Source of the DNA: Nostoc sp. B(2019) | GTDB taxonomy: Bacteria > Cyanobacteriota > Cyanobacteriia > Cyanobacteriales > Nostocaceae | Length of the DNA stretch: 33,020 bases | Assembly: GCF_010091925.1 (NCBI RefSeq) | Contig: NZ_WVID01000024.1 | Span: 1 to 33,020, forward strand | Direction: 5' to 3' | In this document: in pieces, positions 14,771 to 25,900 of the stretch | Layout of the letters: every line of letters starts with the position of its first letter | How positions within the stretch are numbered: the stretch's first letter is position 1 | Made by a program: the position numbers and the translations under genes | The notes under the pieces: generated by a model | What the model saw: the letters and a program-made list of their open reading frames with translations, nothing else | The model's database searches: none | What the model was told of the DNA's origin: nothing

Positions 14771-16057
14771 CTAAATTGGCAGTGTAACTACAAACTTTGT
14801 CCCCTCACCAGGCTTAGATAAACAGTCAATTTGTCCATTGTGCTTATCACAAATAATTTGTTTTGCGATCGCTAATCCTAACCCCGTACCTTTGTTGGCT
14901 CCTTTAGTAGTAAATAAGTGGTCAAATATACGTTGTTTTACTTCCTCACTCATACCAATACCATTATCAGCAATAATTATTTTTACCTGTTTATCGGCTA
15001 TGAGTGTTGTAATTGTAATGCGGTTAGGATTAGCTGTGATTTCTGCAAAACTACGGTCTGCAATAGAATCATCCAAGGCATCAATGGCATTTGCCAGAAT
15101 ATTCATAAATACTTGATTTATCTGGCCAGAAAAACACTCCACTTGAGGTATATTTCCGTACTCTGTAATTACCTCAATTGGTGGACGTTGGTCATTGGCT
15201 TTAAGACGATGTTTGAGAATTAAAATTGTGCTGTCAATTCCTTCATGTAAATTAAATGATTGTTTGAAGTCTCGATCAGCCCGCGAAAAAGTCCTTAAAC
15301 TATTGCTAATATTTTTGATGCGATCGCAAGCCATGATCATTGAATCAATCATGTTGAATAAATCTTCTGTACAATAATACAAGTCAATTTCTTCGGCATG
15401 ATTAATAATCTCTTCGCTAGCTGATGGGAAACTCTCTTGATAAAGCTTCAAATGTTGAATAATATCACCAATATTTGGTTTTGCTTGTTTGAGGCTAGCT
15501 GAAATAAAACCAAGGGGATTATTCATTTCGTGGGCTATTCCTGCTACTAAATTACCCAGTGCTGACATTTTCTCACTCTGGATCATTTGTAGTTGGGTTT
15601 GCTGTAACTCTTGTAAAGATTGGGTTAATTCTGCGGTGCGTTCTTGCACCCGTTGTTCTAAAGTACGAGTGAGATGACAGATTTTTAAGTGTAGTTTTAT
15701 TCTGGCAATTACTTCTTCTTGCTGGAAAGGTTTAGTAATGTAGTCAACTGCACCAATTTCCAGTCCTTTCACTTTGTCTGTAGAATCAGACAAAGCAGTC
15801 ATAAAGATTACTGGAATATTCTCTGTAATAGAATTAGTTTTTAGCCTGCGGCAAGTTTCAAATCCATCGATACCGGGCATCATCACATCAAGGAGAATGA
15901 GATCGGGAGTGGCGTATTCCGTTTGTTCGATTGCTGATTCTCCATCTGTAGCCATGAGGGCTTTCCAACCATATCTTTGAATCGCTTCTGACAGCACCTT
16001 CAAATTATTTGGATTGTCATCTACTAAAAGAATATGTATTGGCTTAGAGATAATCAT
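14771..16057 (-). CDS. Response regulator-histidine kinase (REC-HisKA-HATPase)
   Basis: A 428-aa soluble signalling protein. An N-terminal receiver (about 5-122) has acidic DD (13-14), the phospho-acceptor D57 in LLDVMMPG, T87 and K109 in DYITKP. A coiled coil follows (about 128-162, LEQRVQERTAELTQSLQEL), then HisKA with H176 in GIAHEMNNPLG and an ATPase domain with NILANAIDALDD, DNGIGM and TGLGLAI. This order, receiver first and kinase second, suits a relay in which another kinase controls the activity of this one. No membrane segment is present, so it acts in the cytoplasm. The gene starts only 3 bases after the stop of the CHASE2 hybrid kinase, so the two are cotranscribed and almost certainly partners. 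It is the last gene of the central cluster. Confidence 0.95.
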   Translation of the reverse strand: MIISKPIHILLVDDNPNNLKVLSEAIQRYGWKALMATDGESAIEQTEYATPDLILLDVMMPGIDGFETCRRLKTNSITENIPVIFMTALSDSTDKVKGLEIGAVDYITKPFQQEEVIARIKLHLKICHLTRTLEQRVQERTAELTQSLQELQQTQLQMIQSEKMSALGNLVAGIAHEMNNPLGFISASLKQAKPNIGDIIQHLKLYQESFPSASEEIINHAEEIDLYYCTEDLFNMIDSMIMACDRIKNISNSLRTFSRADRDFKQSFNLHEGIDSTILILKHRLKANDQRPPIEVITEYGNIPQVECFSGQINQVFMNILANAIDALDDSIADRSFAEITANPNRITITTLIADKQVKIIIADNGIGMSEEVKQRIFDHLFTTKGANKGTGLGLAIAKQIICDKHNGQIDCLSKPGEGTKFVVTLPI

Positions 16058-16060
16058 TTA

Positions 16061-18850
16061 TCATTGCCTTGATTCAATAATTACAAAAGATTTGAGCATT
16101 TTACGTATTTTTGTCGTTTGGAAATTAGCGGTAAGTTTGCTCAACTCAGTCACAAAGGGAGTTAGCTGTTTATTTTGCTCAATCATTTCGTTTAATATTC
16201 CCTCAATCGCTGGAATATCCCCCATCATGGCTAAGTGATATAGTTGTTGCAACACTTCCTGGGATGGCAAAATTAATTCACTGTTGGTTACTTGCTCCTG
16301 CTTGTAAATTAACTGCTGAGGTGTTGATTGGACATATATCCAGTCAACTTTTAGCACCGATCGCAATGTATTGAGTAATTCATCTATTTGTAGGGGTTTG
16401 CCTACAAATGCTGTTGCCCCTGCTTGTAAACTCCGCTGACGATTCGACTCGAATACGTTAGCACTAGAAACGATGATTGGAATAGAACTAGTTTGCGAAT
16501 GCGCTTGCAGGTGAACCATTAACTCAAAGCCATCCATATTGGGCATAGCTAAATCGAGCAGAATCATATCTGGCTGATGTTCAGTTGCCAATTTTAATCC
16601 CTGTTTACCGTCAACCGCTTCCAGGTAAGAGCAGCCAATTTCTTGCAGCAAAGTGGTCAAAATAGAACGGTGGTTGTCATCATCATCAACAATGAGAATC
16701 TGAGGAGCATCACCTCGAACTCCGGTGATTTTTTGATGGGTTGAAGTAGTTTTGCCTTCATTCCATTCATGGGCAAGCGATGCTGTCAAATCCAGCCAAA
16801 ACAAACTCCCTTCGCCCAAGTGACTCTGCACCTGAATTTGGCTTCCCATCAATGCCGCAACTCTTTGACTGATAGTTAATCCCAAGCCTGTACCTTCAGC
16901 TCGCTGCTTTGCCTCACCCACTTGCTCAAAAGGCAAAAAGATTTTTTCCAATTGGTCTGGTGACATCCCCACACCTGTATCTTCAATCTGGAAGCGAATA
17001 TTAGTGATTGGTAATTCAGAATTGGAAATTTGACCAGTGTCTTGCTCAGTTTCTAGTATCTCTACTTTGAACGTCACGCTACCGTTGTCTGTGAACTTGA
17101 TTGCATTACCCAACAAATTAATTAAAACTTGCCGTAGTCGCTTTTCATCTGTTTGAATGGCAAGTGGTAGGCGATCGCTAATTAAAATATTAAAACTAAT
17201 CCCTTTCTGCTCGGCTCGGATACCACAAATCTCAGTTACACCATGTAAAAAACTAGGCAAATGCACAGTAGTGGTGACTAATTCCAATTTTCGAGCTTCA
17301 ATTTTTGAGAGATCGAGAATGTCATTAATTAGCATCAGCAGGTGTGAACCACATTGATGGATAATGCTGACTCCTTCTCGGTTTTTCTCTGTTAAATTGG
17401 GCGACTGCGCTAGTAGCTGGGCAAAACCAAGGATACCATTGAGTGGTGTGCGTAGCTCGTGGCTCATATTTGCGAGAAACTCGCTCTTTGCCTGGTTAGC
17501 AGCATCAGCAGCTTGCTTGGCTTCAAGCAGTTCATGAGTTCGCTCCTCGACTTTTGTCTCCAAGGTTTTGGAATAATCTAAAAGTTGATTGTTGGCAATT
17601 TCTAATTGCTGGTTCGTTTCTTCTAACTTTTGCTGCTTGTAGGCATTTGTAGTTGCAATTACACTGATAATAAACCCAGCTAGGGCAGGCGTGACCGGAA
17701 TCAGAACACCAGATAAAAATATGCAGTAGCTACCCCCTATCAACACCCCACTCAAACCTATAGTTGCCCAGAGAATTTTGCCACCGGGAATCTGCCACCT
17801 ACTATGCACCTTGGCTAACCACAAACTATTACAAGAACCAAGGATAGACCACAAAACAATCCAGAGTGATGCAGAAATACCTGAAATTCCGTGCAGATTG
17901 GTTTTTCCTATTTTTGCTCCTCGCACCAGTTGGAGAGCAATATTGGCATGAATAAGCACACCAGGAGTCGGTTTTTGAGCAGATATCAAGGAGGAGCTGA
18001 AGGGTGTGCTAAAGAAGTCATTAGTACTAGCAGCAGTTGAACCAATAAATACCATGCGATCGCGCATTAAATTTGCCGGAATTTTTCCTGCTAAGACATC
18101 GCGCATGGCAACTGTACGAAAAGCAGTTTCCGAACCATGCCAGTTGAGCAGAATTTGATAGCCTCCGACATCGGCATTACTATAGCCTGCTTCTTTATTT
18201 TTGAGCGGTTGGTAGACTGTCTTGCCTAATCGAAACTTCTGCTGTTTTTCGTCAATGCTTTCTAAGGTAATCTTTTCGGCTTCTAGGTACTTGAGCGCTA
18301 CATGGGTTGCCAATCCCGCTTTGATATTACCCTCTTCTTTAGCATCTTCAGCTGTTAGCAGGGCACGACGCACATGGCGATCGCCATCTAGCACCAAATC
18401 AGCTAAGCCTACTTGATCATTTTTTTTCAGTTCCGGTGGGGGATTGACCCGCTCACCAGTAATTTTTTCAACTCCAATTAAATTGGGAGTAGTGCGGAAG
18501 ACTTGCACAAGTTGCTCGTGACCGCTTCCCTCTGGCAAATCCCGATATAAATCTAAACCAATAGAACGGGGTTGTTGTTCCCTGATTTTTTTTAATAATT
18601 TTGCTAATGACCAGTCAGGAACAGGCCATTTACCTACTGATTGAATATCGCGCTCATCAATGGTGACAATTACAACTTCATCAGCTATTTCTGATTGCGA
18701 TCGCAGTCGTACCCATTCATCACGGAGTTTCCATTCTGGCAAACTAAAAAGTCCTAACCATTGCCCAATCATGACTGTTAGGGCAACGCTAGGAGTAATA
18801 ATCAAAATGCTGCGAGTGCTTTGAATAGAAGTTTGGAATTTACGCCACAT
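16061..18850 (-). CDS. CHASE2-domain hybrid sensor histidine kinase
   Basis: A 929-aa membrane sensor. A first membrane helix (about 14-34) is followed by a large extracytoplasmic CHASE2 domain (about 40-315; [22 protein letters not shown] and [16 protein letters not shown] are typical), then three membrane helices (about 320-345, 358-378, 380-400), a coiled coil (405-455), HisKA with H464 in [12 protein letters not shown], an ATPase domain ([21 protein letters not shown]), and a receiver (about 717-833) with D766 in [10 protein letters not shown]-terminal helical tail (about 863-929) follows. The signal sensed by CHASE2 is not known. In the cluster it lies between the secreted DUF928 gene and the REC-kinase; the 344-base gap upstream contains a 299-bp mobile element. 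A phosphorelay from here to the neighbour kinase is likely. Confidence 0.95.
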   Translation of the reverse strand: MWRKFQTSIQSTRSILIITPSVALTVMIGQWLGLFSLPEWKLRDEWVRLRSQSEIADEVVIVTIDERDIQSVGKWPVPDWSLAKLLKKIREQQPRSIGLDLYRDLPEGSGHEQLVQVFRTTPNLIGVEKITGERVNPPPELKKNDQVGLADLVLDGDRHVRRALLTAEDAKEEGNIKAGLATHVALKYLEAEKITLESIDEKQQKFRLGKTVYQPLKNKEAGYSNADVGGYQILLNWHGSETAFRTVAMRDVLAGKIPANLMRDRMVFIGSTAASTNDFFSTPFSSSLISAQKPTPGVLIHANIALQLVRGAKIGKTNLHGISGISASLWIVLWSILGSCNSLWLAKVHSRWQIPGGKILWATIGLSGVLIGGSYCIFLSGVLIPVTPALAGFIISVIATTNAYKQQKLEETNQQLEIANNQLLDYSKTLETKVEERTHELLEAKQAADAANQAKSEFLANMSHELRTPLNGILGFAQLLAQSPNLTEKNREGVSIIHQCGSHLLMLINDILDLSKIEARKLELVTTTVHLPSFLHGVTEICGIRAEQKGISFNILISDRLPLAIQTDEKRLRQVLINLLGNAIKFTDNGSVTFKVEILETEQDTGQISNSELPITNIRFQIEDTGVGMSPDQLEKIFLPFEQVGEAKQRAEGTGLGLTISQRVAALMGSQIQVQSHLGEGSLFWLDLTASLAHEWNEGKTTSTHQKITGVRGDAPQILIVDDDDNHRSILTTLLQEIGCSYLEAVDGKQGLKLATEHQPDMILLDLAMPNMDGFELMVHLQAHSQTSSIPIIVSSANVFESNRQRSLQAGATAFVGKPLQIDELLNTLRSVLKVDWIYVQSTPQQLIYKQEQVTNSELILPSQEVLQQLYHLAMMGDIPAIEGILNEMIEQNKQLTPFVTELSKLTANFQTTKIRKMLKSFVIIESRQ

Positions 18851-18882
18851 GCCATACAGTTAATTGATTTTAGTTATGTCTA

Positions 18883-19181
18883 GGTGAGGCATTACTGAAT
18901 GGTGTCAACTTAACCTTAAAAAGGCGGTTAGAAACCGCGTCTACACAGGCAAAACCCACCTTTCCTGCGGAACGCCAAGGCGAACGTGGGTTAAAAAACC
19001 TTAATTTTCTCTTAGCCCACGGAGGTGGGCTTTGTTTGTATAGCCAAGCCACTGCGTTGGGGAGACAGCGCCGTGGGCGGGTTTCCCGACTTGTTCGCGC
19101 AGCGTCTCCGCCAGGAGAAGCAAGTGGCGCGAATTCTATTCGCCCTGGCTCTAAGTTGACACGTATGAGCATTGCCTCACC
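18883..19181. mobile_element. MITE-like element with GGTGAGGC/GTGTCAACT terminal repeats
   Basis: The 299-bp element is bounded by imperfect 28-bp inverted repeats, GGTGAGGCATT...GTGTCAACT at 18883-18910 and AGTTGACAC...TGCCTCACC at 19154-19181. Inside are an inverted pair AACCCACC/GGTGGGCT and GC-rich runs typical of Nostoc-group interspersed repeats. No transposase is encoded; a 100-codon frame across it is not a gene. Removing it would leave only about 45 bases between the DUF928 gene and the CHASE2 kinase gene. Confidence 0.75.
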
Positions 19182-19194
19182 AATACCTTGTTCC

Positions 19195-20136
19195 TTAGTT
19201 TGCAGATATCACTAATGGAGCCGTTGCAATCTCTTTCAAGCTAACTGAAGTCAGAAGTTCTTCCCATTGCTTAATAACGGTTGCATTGTTGGGTTGTTCT
19301 GCGTGCAATGCCGCAAGCGTTGCTACGCAGTCATACCAAACTCCATGTTTACCAAAAGCAGTTGCCCGCTTCAATGCATCTTGCTGTTGCATTGCCGTTG
19401 TTAGTTCAGCACTGGGTTGAATGCGTTGAATCCAACCATCTACATAGGGCGTACTCGGACTGAGTTGTCCATCGATTTTTAGCGCTAAGAACCATTGATA
19501 GTTTTTACCAACGGCTAAAGCTGGTGCATCAGCAGGTAATTTAATTGCGTAGGCGAAGCCCGTAGTAGACATCGCCCCTGTTTTTCCCGCAACTGGAATG
19601 GTCATTTGGTGCTGAGTTTTACCAGTTTCATCCTTAAGGCTGAATACGGCTTCTTGAGCATCAGAAGCAGGGATATACACCATCACAGTCGGACGTTCAG
19701 ACACCGTTGTGCCATAGAAACTTTGGGGTAGGAGTGCAATTAGCGCGGCTGGGCCTGTTGCTGCTACAGTCGAAGGATTCAAGTAGTAAGTGCCAACGCG
19801 AGAAGCTCCTCCGCTTGCCTGTTGAGGAGCGCCGTTACCTTTCTTTGGGGTAAACAGATTACCACGCGAAGCCCCTCCCGTTGCTTGGCTGGGGACACCA
19901 TTTCCTTTCTTTGGGGTAAATAGATTACCACGCGAAGCCCCTCCCGTTGCTTGGCTGGGGACACCATTTCCTTTCTTGGGAGTAAAGAAACTACCACGCG
20001 AAGCCCCTCCCGTTGCTTGACTAGGAGCGCCATTATTGGTCGGCGGAGTAAATGTTACAGCATAAGCACTGCTGCATACACCATTAGCAACTAGAGCAAT
20101 AACGCTCAATGTACTAACTAAATATCGACGTTTCAT
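19195..20136 (-). CDS. Secreted DUF928 family protein with N-terminal tandem repeats
   Basis: A 313-aa exported protein. Signal peptide about 1-26 (ending SSAYA). Residues 29-116 hold four 22-residue repeats, FTPKKGNGVPSQATGGASRG plus two residues, probably disordered and glycine/proline-rich. The rest (about 122-310) matches DUF928 as I know it: TVSERPTVMVYIP, VFSLKD, YAIKLP, LAVGKNYQWFLAL, YVDGWIQRI, then helices HGVWYDCVATLAAL and a conserved end (WEELLTSVSLKEIATAPLV). DUF928 is a cyanobacterial domain of unknown function, often beside CHAT and CHASE2 genes, which fits here. AGAGGTG lies 8 bases before ATG 20136. It is 195 bases downstream of the CHAT gene on the same strand. Acts in the periplasm or outside the cell; partner unknown. 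Confidence 0.92.
   Translation of the reverse strand: MKRRYLVSTLSVIALVANGVCSSAYAVTFTPPTNNGAPSQATGGASRGSFFTPKKGNGVPSQATGGASRGNLFTPKKGNGVPSQATGGASRGNLFTPKKGNGAPQQASGGASRVGTYYLNPSTVAATGPAALIALLPQSFYGTTVSERPTVMVYIPASDAQEAVFSLKDETGKTQHQMTIPVAGKTGAMSTTGFAYAIKLPADAPALAVGKNYQWFLALKIDGQLSPSTPYVDGWIQRIQPSAELTTAMQQQDALKRATAFGKHGVWYDCVATLAALHAEQPNNATVIKQWEELLTSVSLKEIATAPLVISAN
19789..20052 (-). repeat. 66-bp in-frame tandem repeat in the DUF928 gene
   Basis: Four units of 66 bp, the middle copies nearly identical (ACCACGCGAAGCCCCTCC recurs at 19861, 19927 and 19993). The period is a multiple of three, so copy-number change would add or remove 22 residues without breaking the frame. Confidence 0.9.
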
Positions 20137-20331
20137 GATGTTTCACCTCTTATTTTTGTTAACTTTTGATACAAAACATACATTGATCTAAATGCAGTAT
20201 TCAGTTCGTTTGAGAATCCCTAATCAGTAGGCTGAAAAGGCATATATCTTATTATTTATAGGCGATTTTTATCTCTGACGCTATAAAGTATCTGTACTAT
20301 TTCATGCTTTTCTTTACGCAACATTACTTAC

Positions 20332-22899
20332 TTAAAGCCAGTTCCCAACCAAAACAAAAGTAGACCAAAAGAACGGGTCACGAAAATCTGTTTGGCGAAT
20401 CAGGTTTATTTGTGCTTGTCGCAGTGCTTCAGCTTTGGTAATTTTGGGTTGTCGTAGTTGCTCGTAGAAGCGAGTCATTAGCAATTCTGCTGCCTTATCT
20501 TTGACGGGCCATAGGGTGGCGATGGTGGAACGGGCACCGGATTTGACCGCTAAACCTGCCAGTCCCAGGACAGCGCGGTCATCACCTGTTGCGGTATCGC
20601 ACGCACTCAGTACCAACAATTCAATTGCTTGCGATGAATTGCCACCCCGATTTTTTAGCAGTTCAGATAATTCCTTCACATTAACTTGTCCATCCCACGT
20701 AAGTAAGAAGGTATCTTCAAGACGGGAACTAAACTGTCCGTGGGTTGCGAGATGGACGATATCAGCACGACTGGATTTCACCCGATCAGCTAGGGCAAGA
20801 CTTGTAAACTTTTGGTTTAGTAACAGGTCAGATGGCACTGTCTGGGAAATTTGCTTAACTTCCGATTCCACCGCAGGTAAGGCAGCAAAACCAGCACGAG
20901 ATTGACTAATACCACCGACGATCGCATTAATCTTGTTTTGTTGAAGCGAGTGGGCTGCCATGAGTTGCAATCCTGGTGAGAGGGCAACAGCATATTTCTC
21001 AATCAGATATTGCTTACCGTCGTATAAAGCGGCCATGGGAATGTTACGTAACTTCCCATCCAAAACAAACACTAATGTCTTGGTATCTTTAAAAACTTGT
21101 TCTTGTTCAGCAGGACGAATTAACCAATCATAGAGTTGTTGGGTAAGTCGCTCTCTGTCCTGGGAATCTGAAACAGGGTTGAGGGCAACTAGCAGATGAT
21201 CGAGAGTTTGCTCAATTTCTGCTTGGGGTTTGCGAGTCGCATAATAACGCAGAGGTTCTCCCGCTTTAGAGAGAATCACTGCTAGGCGATCGCTTAAAAT
21301 AATCGGGTAAATAACCGTTGCTTTTGGGTCAACTTTGTCAATTTGTTGTGCTTTATCCAAACAAGCTTCCTGGAAAAAGTTATCGAGTTCAGCGACTTGC
21401 AGTGACTCAATCAATTCACGGGCTTGCATTAGGGCTGCCTGTGTTGGTTGCTCATCCAGAAGTAAACCTACTAGTTCCCGGTAAACAGGCTCCACACTTT
21501 CACGGAAAGAGAACTGCATATCAGGGTTAACGGCAACTAAATCGGAACGCAATGCTTTTAACGACTTAACAGCTTCGGTATAGGCTGAAATCGCTTCTGG
21601 GCGATCGCCCTTTTGTTTATACAACTGTCCTACCTGCCATGCCGATTGAGCAATAATATCGTCAGCTTGGAGTTGACGGGCAATATTCAAAGATTTCTGG
21701 GCTAATTCCTTCGCTTCAGACCACTGCTGGGTGCGACGATAAAGTTGTCCCCACTGATACAGCGCATAAGCTTCTGCGGCTGCATCCTCAATCTTTTGTG
21801 CAGACTTGACTGTAGCTGCCATGAGTTGTGCCAGATCTTTGATTGGTAACACTTGATCGGGTTTTTCCAATCGATTTAAGGTAGCCACAAAATTAATCGC
21901 GGCATAAAGGGAAGTATGGCTGGGTGGCAGTTTTTCCAGATGTTGCCGCAATTGAGGTGCGAGTTCGATAGCATATTCAAGTTTGTCGGAATCCACCAAC
22001 AATTTGAAACGAGCCAAACGTGCTTGTAAAGCTTCATTCGGATTCGTAGCTGCCGTTTCTGCGTCTTCAAAGTAATTTAATGCTGCTTCCGGGTCGAGTG
22101 AGTCAGAGGCAACTTTTCCCAAAGTTGAGAGAATAGAACTTAGCTGGGTTTTAGCTGCTATTTTGTTCGCTGTGGCTAAACTTTGTTCTAAGACTTGCTG
22201 GCTTTTGCTATCACCGATCACATGCAAAGCTAAACCAAGCGATCGCAACCCACTAACTTTCACTTCCGAATCTGGCGTTGCTGCCAATTTTTGTGTTAGT
22301 TCTTCTAACTGTTGTCGGGAGCGACGGTAAAATCCTAAACTTTGTAATGCTTGTGCCTGGTTAATTTGACTGCCCAGGCTTCCCATTCTATCGCTAGCCT
22401 GCTCGTAATATTTTTGAGCTTGTTGCCAGGTTGCAAGGGCAGTTTCAGCATTGCCAGTACGTAGTTCTAAATTGGCTTTTGTATTCAGTATTTGCGCCCA
22501 GATAATCGCATCAGCAGAGGGTTTAGCCGTTTGCAAAAGTTTTACACTTTGCTCGATAGATTTTCCAGCAGCTTCCCACTGATTAAGTTCCTGTTGTGCC
22601 AGGGAGAGGTAACTTAAACTTAAGGCTTCATTCAGGCGATTGCCTTTAGCTTGATACTGTTGTGCCGCCATTTGCCAAGCCGTCACCGCTTCCGCAAAAC
22701 GTCCCGATTGGTAGAGGTTCCGTCCTTGTTCTAGCCAGTTAATAGGCTGGGAAGATACAAGAGTAGGGGTTGTTATTGGTAGCGTAGACGCTGCTTCTCG
22801 AAAAGATGCTTTTACTGGTGTAATAGTAAATGCTAAACACAAACTGAAAATACTTAGGCTGGCATATAGCCAACGACTTTGTTTAATTCGGAAAGCCAT
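20332..22899 (-). CDS. Secreted TPR-CHAT protein (caspase-like peptidase fold)
   Basis: An 855-aa exported protein. Signal peptide about 1-31 (ASLSIFSLCLAFTITPVKA). Residues about 50-470 are tetratricopeptide helices (for example LYQSGRFAEAVTAWQMAAQQY and QKGDRPEAISAYTEAVKSLKALR). The C-terminal part, about 535-855, is a CHAT domain, the caspase/separase-like fold: H720 in VHLATHGQF and C767 in LLVLSACDTATG form the expected catalytic dyad, followed by GLAGLAVKSGARSTIATLWPV, a strongly conserved CHAT segment. Some CHAT proteins are proteases, others are known only by fold. The signal peptide places it in the periplasm or outside. It lies 37 bases downstream of the TpsA gene, so the exoprotein, its pore or the DUF928 protein are candidate substrates; that is inference. 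Confidence 0.94.
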   Translation of the reverse strand: MAFRIKQSRWLYASLSIFSLCLAFTITPVKASFREAASTLPITTPTLVSSQPINWLEQGRNLYQSGRFAEAVTAWQMAAQQYQAKGNRLNEALSLSYLSLAQQELNQWEAAGKSIEQSVKLLQTAKPSADAIIWAQILNTKANLELRTGNAETALATWQQAQKYYEQASDRMGSLGSQINQAQALQSLGFYRRSRQQLEELTQKLAATPDSEVKVSGLRSLGLALHVIGDSKSQQVLEQSLATANKIAAKTQLSSILSTLGKVASDSLDPEAALNYFEDAETAATNPNEALQARLARFKLLVDSDKLEYAIELAPQLRQHLEKLPPSHTSLYAAINFVATLNRLEKPDQVLPIKDLAQLMAATVKSAQKIEDAAAEAYALYQWGQLYRRTQQWSEAKELAQKSLNIARQLQADDIIAQSAWQVGQLYKQKGDRPEAISAYTEAVKSLKALRSDLVAVNPDMQFSFRESVEPVYRELVGLLLDEQPTQAALMQARELIESLQVAELDNFFQEACLDKAQQIDKVDPKATVIYPIILSDRLAVILSKAGEPLRYYATRKPQAEIEQTLDHLLVALNPVSDSQDRERLTQQLYDWLIRPAEQEQVFKDTKTLVFVLDGKLRNIPMAALYDGKQYLIEKYAVALSPGLQLMAAHSLQQNKINAIVGGISQSRAGFAALPAVESEVKQISQTVPSDLLLNQKFTSLALADRVKSSRADIVHLATHGQFSSRLEDTFLLTWDGQVNVKELSELLKNRGGNSSQAIELLVLSACDTATGDDRAVLGLAGLAVKSGARSTIATLWPVKDKAAELLMTRFYEQLRQPKITKAEALRQAQINLIRQTDFRDPFFWSTFVLVGNWL

Positions 22900-22936
22900 A
22901 AATAATTACCAAGCGTACATACTTTATTTGGTCAAG

Positions 22937-25900
22937 TTAAGTTTTCGGAACCGCAGCACAGGTTAATGCTTGCTGCATATTCACAACAGATTTATCTGCA
23001 AGTAACTCGATTTTTCCTTGGGCATTACGTCGCCAAGAAGTAGCTTGGACAAGAACCTCTGGCGATGTTGTCATTTGTGCTGTGACGGAGCCATTTTTCC
23101 GGTATGCAGAGATATCGCGCATATCAGACCAAGTGCGATCGCTCATCACTTGTTGATTGGGATTTTGCGGCACACCACCTCTTCCCGTTGCCACAAAACT
23201 GCTGCCTTGATTTGCAGAACAACCTGTAGCAATTTGCTGTGATGAATCGACTAAGTTTACAGGTAATTCGACTAAGCCGGAACTGGGGTCAACTCCAAAG
23301 TTGTTGATATCTACTGTACCGTTTACGCCAAATTGGGAACTGGCTGTGATGTCATTTTCAGGAGTCAATTGTTGCCGAAACTTCAGTCCCAAAAGACCTT
23401 GTGTGGTGATTTGAATATTGCCACCCCGACCTTGTACTGCATTAGCAGAAATATCGCTATTTTCTAGTCCTAAGATAATGGGGGACTTGATCGTGATGTT
23501 ACCTCCGGTGGCTAAACCCGTTGCATCCGTCGTGATGTTACTACCCTGGCGTAAAAGGATGTTATCAGCATTCAGAATTATGTTGCCTTGAGATCCGGCT
23601 CGGCTTTCAGCGCGGAGGCTAGCAGAATTTTTCAAGCGAATTGAGTCTGCGGTGACAAGCAAATTTCCAGCATTGCCTGTGCCTTGATTGCTAACACTGA
23701 CACTTGCACCATCCTGAATTAGTAGTTGTCCCGTCCGAATTTGTAAGTCTCCCCCTGCACCCGTTGCGCCATCGACTGTATTGCCAAACAATCCACTCGC
23801 TGCTCCTGTACTAAAAGCGTCATTGAAACCTGGCAACTTACTCCGCTCAGAATACGTCGGATCGCTACCGGATAAGATAATGCGATCGCTGACATTAAAG
23901 GTAAGTGTGCCTGCTTTTCCAGAACCAAAACTTGTGGATAAGATTTGTCCCCCATTCAAGACTTCCAGTGTATTGGCATTCACGTTAATATCGCCTGCAC
24001 TTCCAGGATTGACTGTAATTGTGGTTAAGAGCGCACCGTTCGTGACAGAAAGTGAGTTAGCGTTGATGTTGATTGCTCCGCCATTGCCGTCGGCAGTTTC
24101 ATTCACTGCACTTGATGCAAAGGTTGCAGCGCCCGTTGCGCCGAATCCATCAAAACTGGCAGTATTGGCGTAAATGTTCATTGTGCCGCCATTGCCTTGT
24201 CCAAGTGTGGCAGTTGACAGAAAAGCACCCTTGGCGACAAACAGCGCATCGGTTCTAATATTCAAGTCGCCCGCCGTCCCGATTCCTCCAGTTGCAACAG
24301 CAGTCGATACAAAACTAGAATTGCCATTGGCATCTTGTCCGCTAAAGGTAGCAGTTTTGGTTTGCAGGTTGATGGTTCCTGCGTTTCCTCTAGACAGCGT
24401 GCTACTGACTAAATAAGCGCCATTTGTGACGGACAGCGATTCAGCCGTAATATTGAGTTCTCCGCCATTGCCGATCGCGCCCGGATTGACACTTGTAGAG
24501 ATAAAGCTTGGATTACCAAAGCGATCAACTCCATCAACAGAAACTGTTTTTGTAGCTTGAATGTTCATCATGCCGCCATCACCTTTTCCAAGTGTGGCGG
24601 TTGACACAAAAGCGCCATTTACAATAAACAGATCATCGGTTTTGATATTCAAGTCGCCTGCCGTGCCGATTCCTCCGGTTGCCACAGCACTCGACACAAA
24701 ACTAGAATTGCCATTGGCATCTTGTCCGCTAAAGGTAGTGGTTTTGGTTTGGAGATTGATGGTTCCTGCGTTTCCTCTAGACAGCGTGCTACTGGCTAAA
24801 TAAGCGCCATTAGTAACAGACAGCGATTCAGCCGTAATATTGATGTCTCCACCATTGCCGATCGCGCCCGGATTGACACCCGTAAGTATTAAACTCGGCT
24901 CACCAAAGCGATCAACTCCATCAACAGAAACCGTTTTTGTGGCTTGAATGTTCACCTGGCCTGCATTGCCCTTACCTCTGGTGTTCGTCACTAGGTAACT
25001 GCCATTAGTCATAAACAGCGATCCGGTGGTAATGTCAATATTGCCTGCATTTCCCACCGTGTTTGCTAATACTTGATTGAGAATGCCACTCTCATTGATA
25101 TTGATCGTGTTGGCAGCATTAATCTCAATGTTGCCTGCTCGTGATTCTGGTGCGCCTACCCCGGAAATACCCGATCGCAGTTGGCTGCCTCCGCTCAAGT
25201 TCAAATTTTCAGCGTTGACTGTAATTCTGCCTCCAGGCGTTCCACTGACGTTGGCTCTGGCTGCATTACTCAGAGATATATCACCTCGCTGTAAGTCTGA
25301 TGGCATACTCAGGCGTAGATCGTTGCCATTCATGATTAGCCCTAATGTTCCGGCTGCCGCAACGCTTGCCAATTCGATTTGTCCACCTTGCGATCGCAAG
25401 CGTCCACCTTCTAAGGCGATCGCTCCGCCTGCCAATACCAAACTTCTTCCAGATGGGACTTGAAGCCCGACTCCATTCACAATGGAGCGATTAATGATCG
25501 CTCCCGGATTTGCGCCAAACTGAAGACCAATTGGTACACTCATCGTTAGCAACGGGGCTGTAAGATTTGTTGTGCCAAACTCACTGCTATCCTGAAAACC
25601 GATGTTAGTTGCCGTGGTTCCGATAAAGGAGCCGCCAATGTTTAACTGAGCATTGGGGCCAAACACAATGCCACTGGGATTGAGTAAGAATAAATTGACG
25701 GAATTCGTATTATTAATCGTGCGAATCAAGCCATCAATATTGGAAACATTTCCACCAGTAACTCGGCTAAATATATTTGTAATATTTGGGGTGTTGACTA
25801 AATCAAATATTGCCGAACCATTTGTCGGTACAGAAAAATTACTGAAGCTGTGAAATAAATTATTACCTTTTTCAATACCATTAAGAATCGTGAAATTATT

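Noticed and set aside
18870-19172. 100-codon minus-strand frame upstream of the CHASE2 kinase
   Set aside because: It lies almost wholly inside the 299-bp inverted-repeat element and has no protein-family character.
23719-25853. Several 60-130-codon plus-strand frames opposite the TpsA gene
   Set aside because: They are antisense shadows of the low-complexity G/N/T-rich repeats; no start signals.
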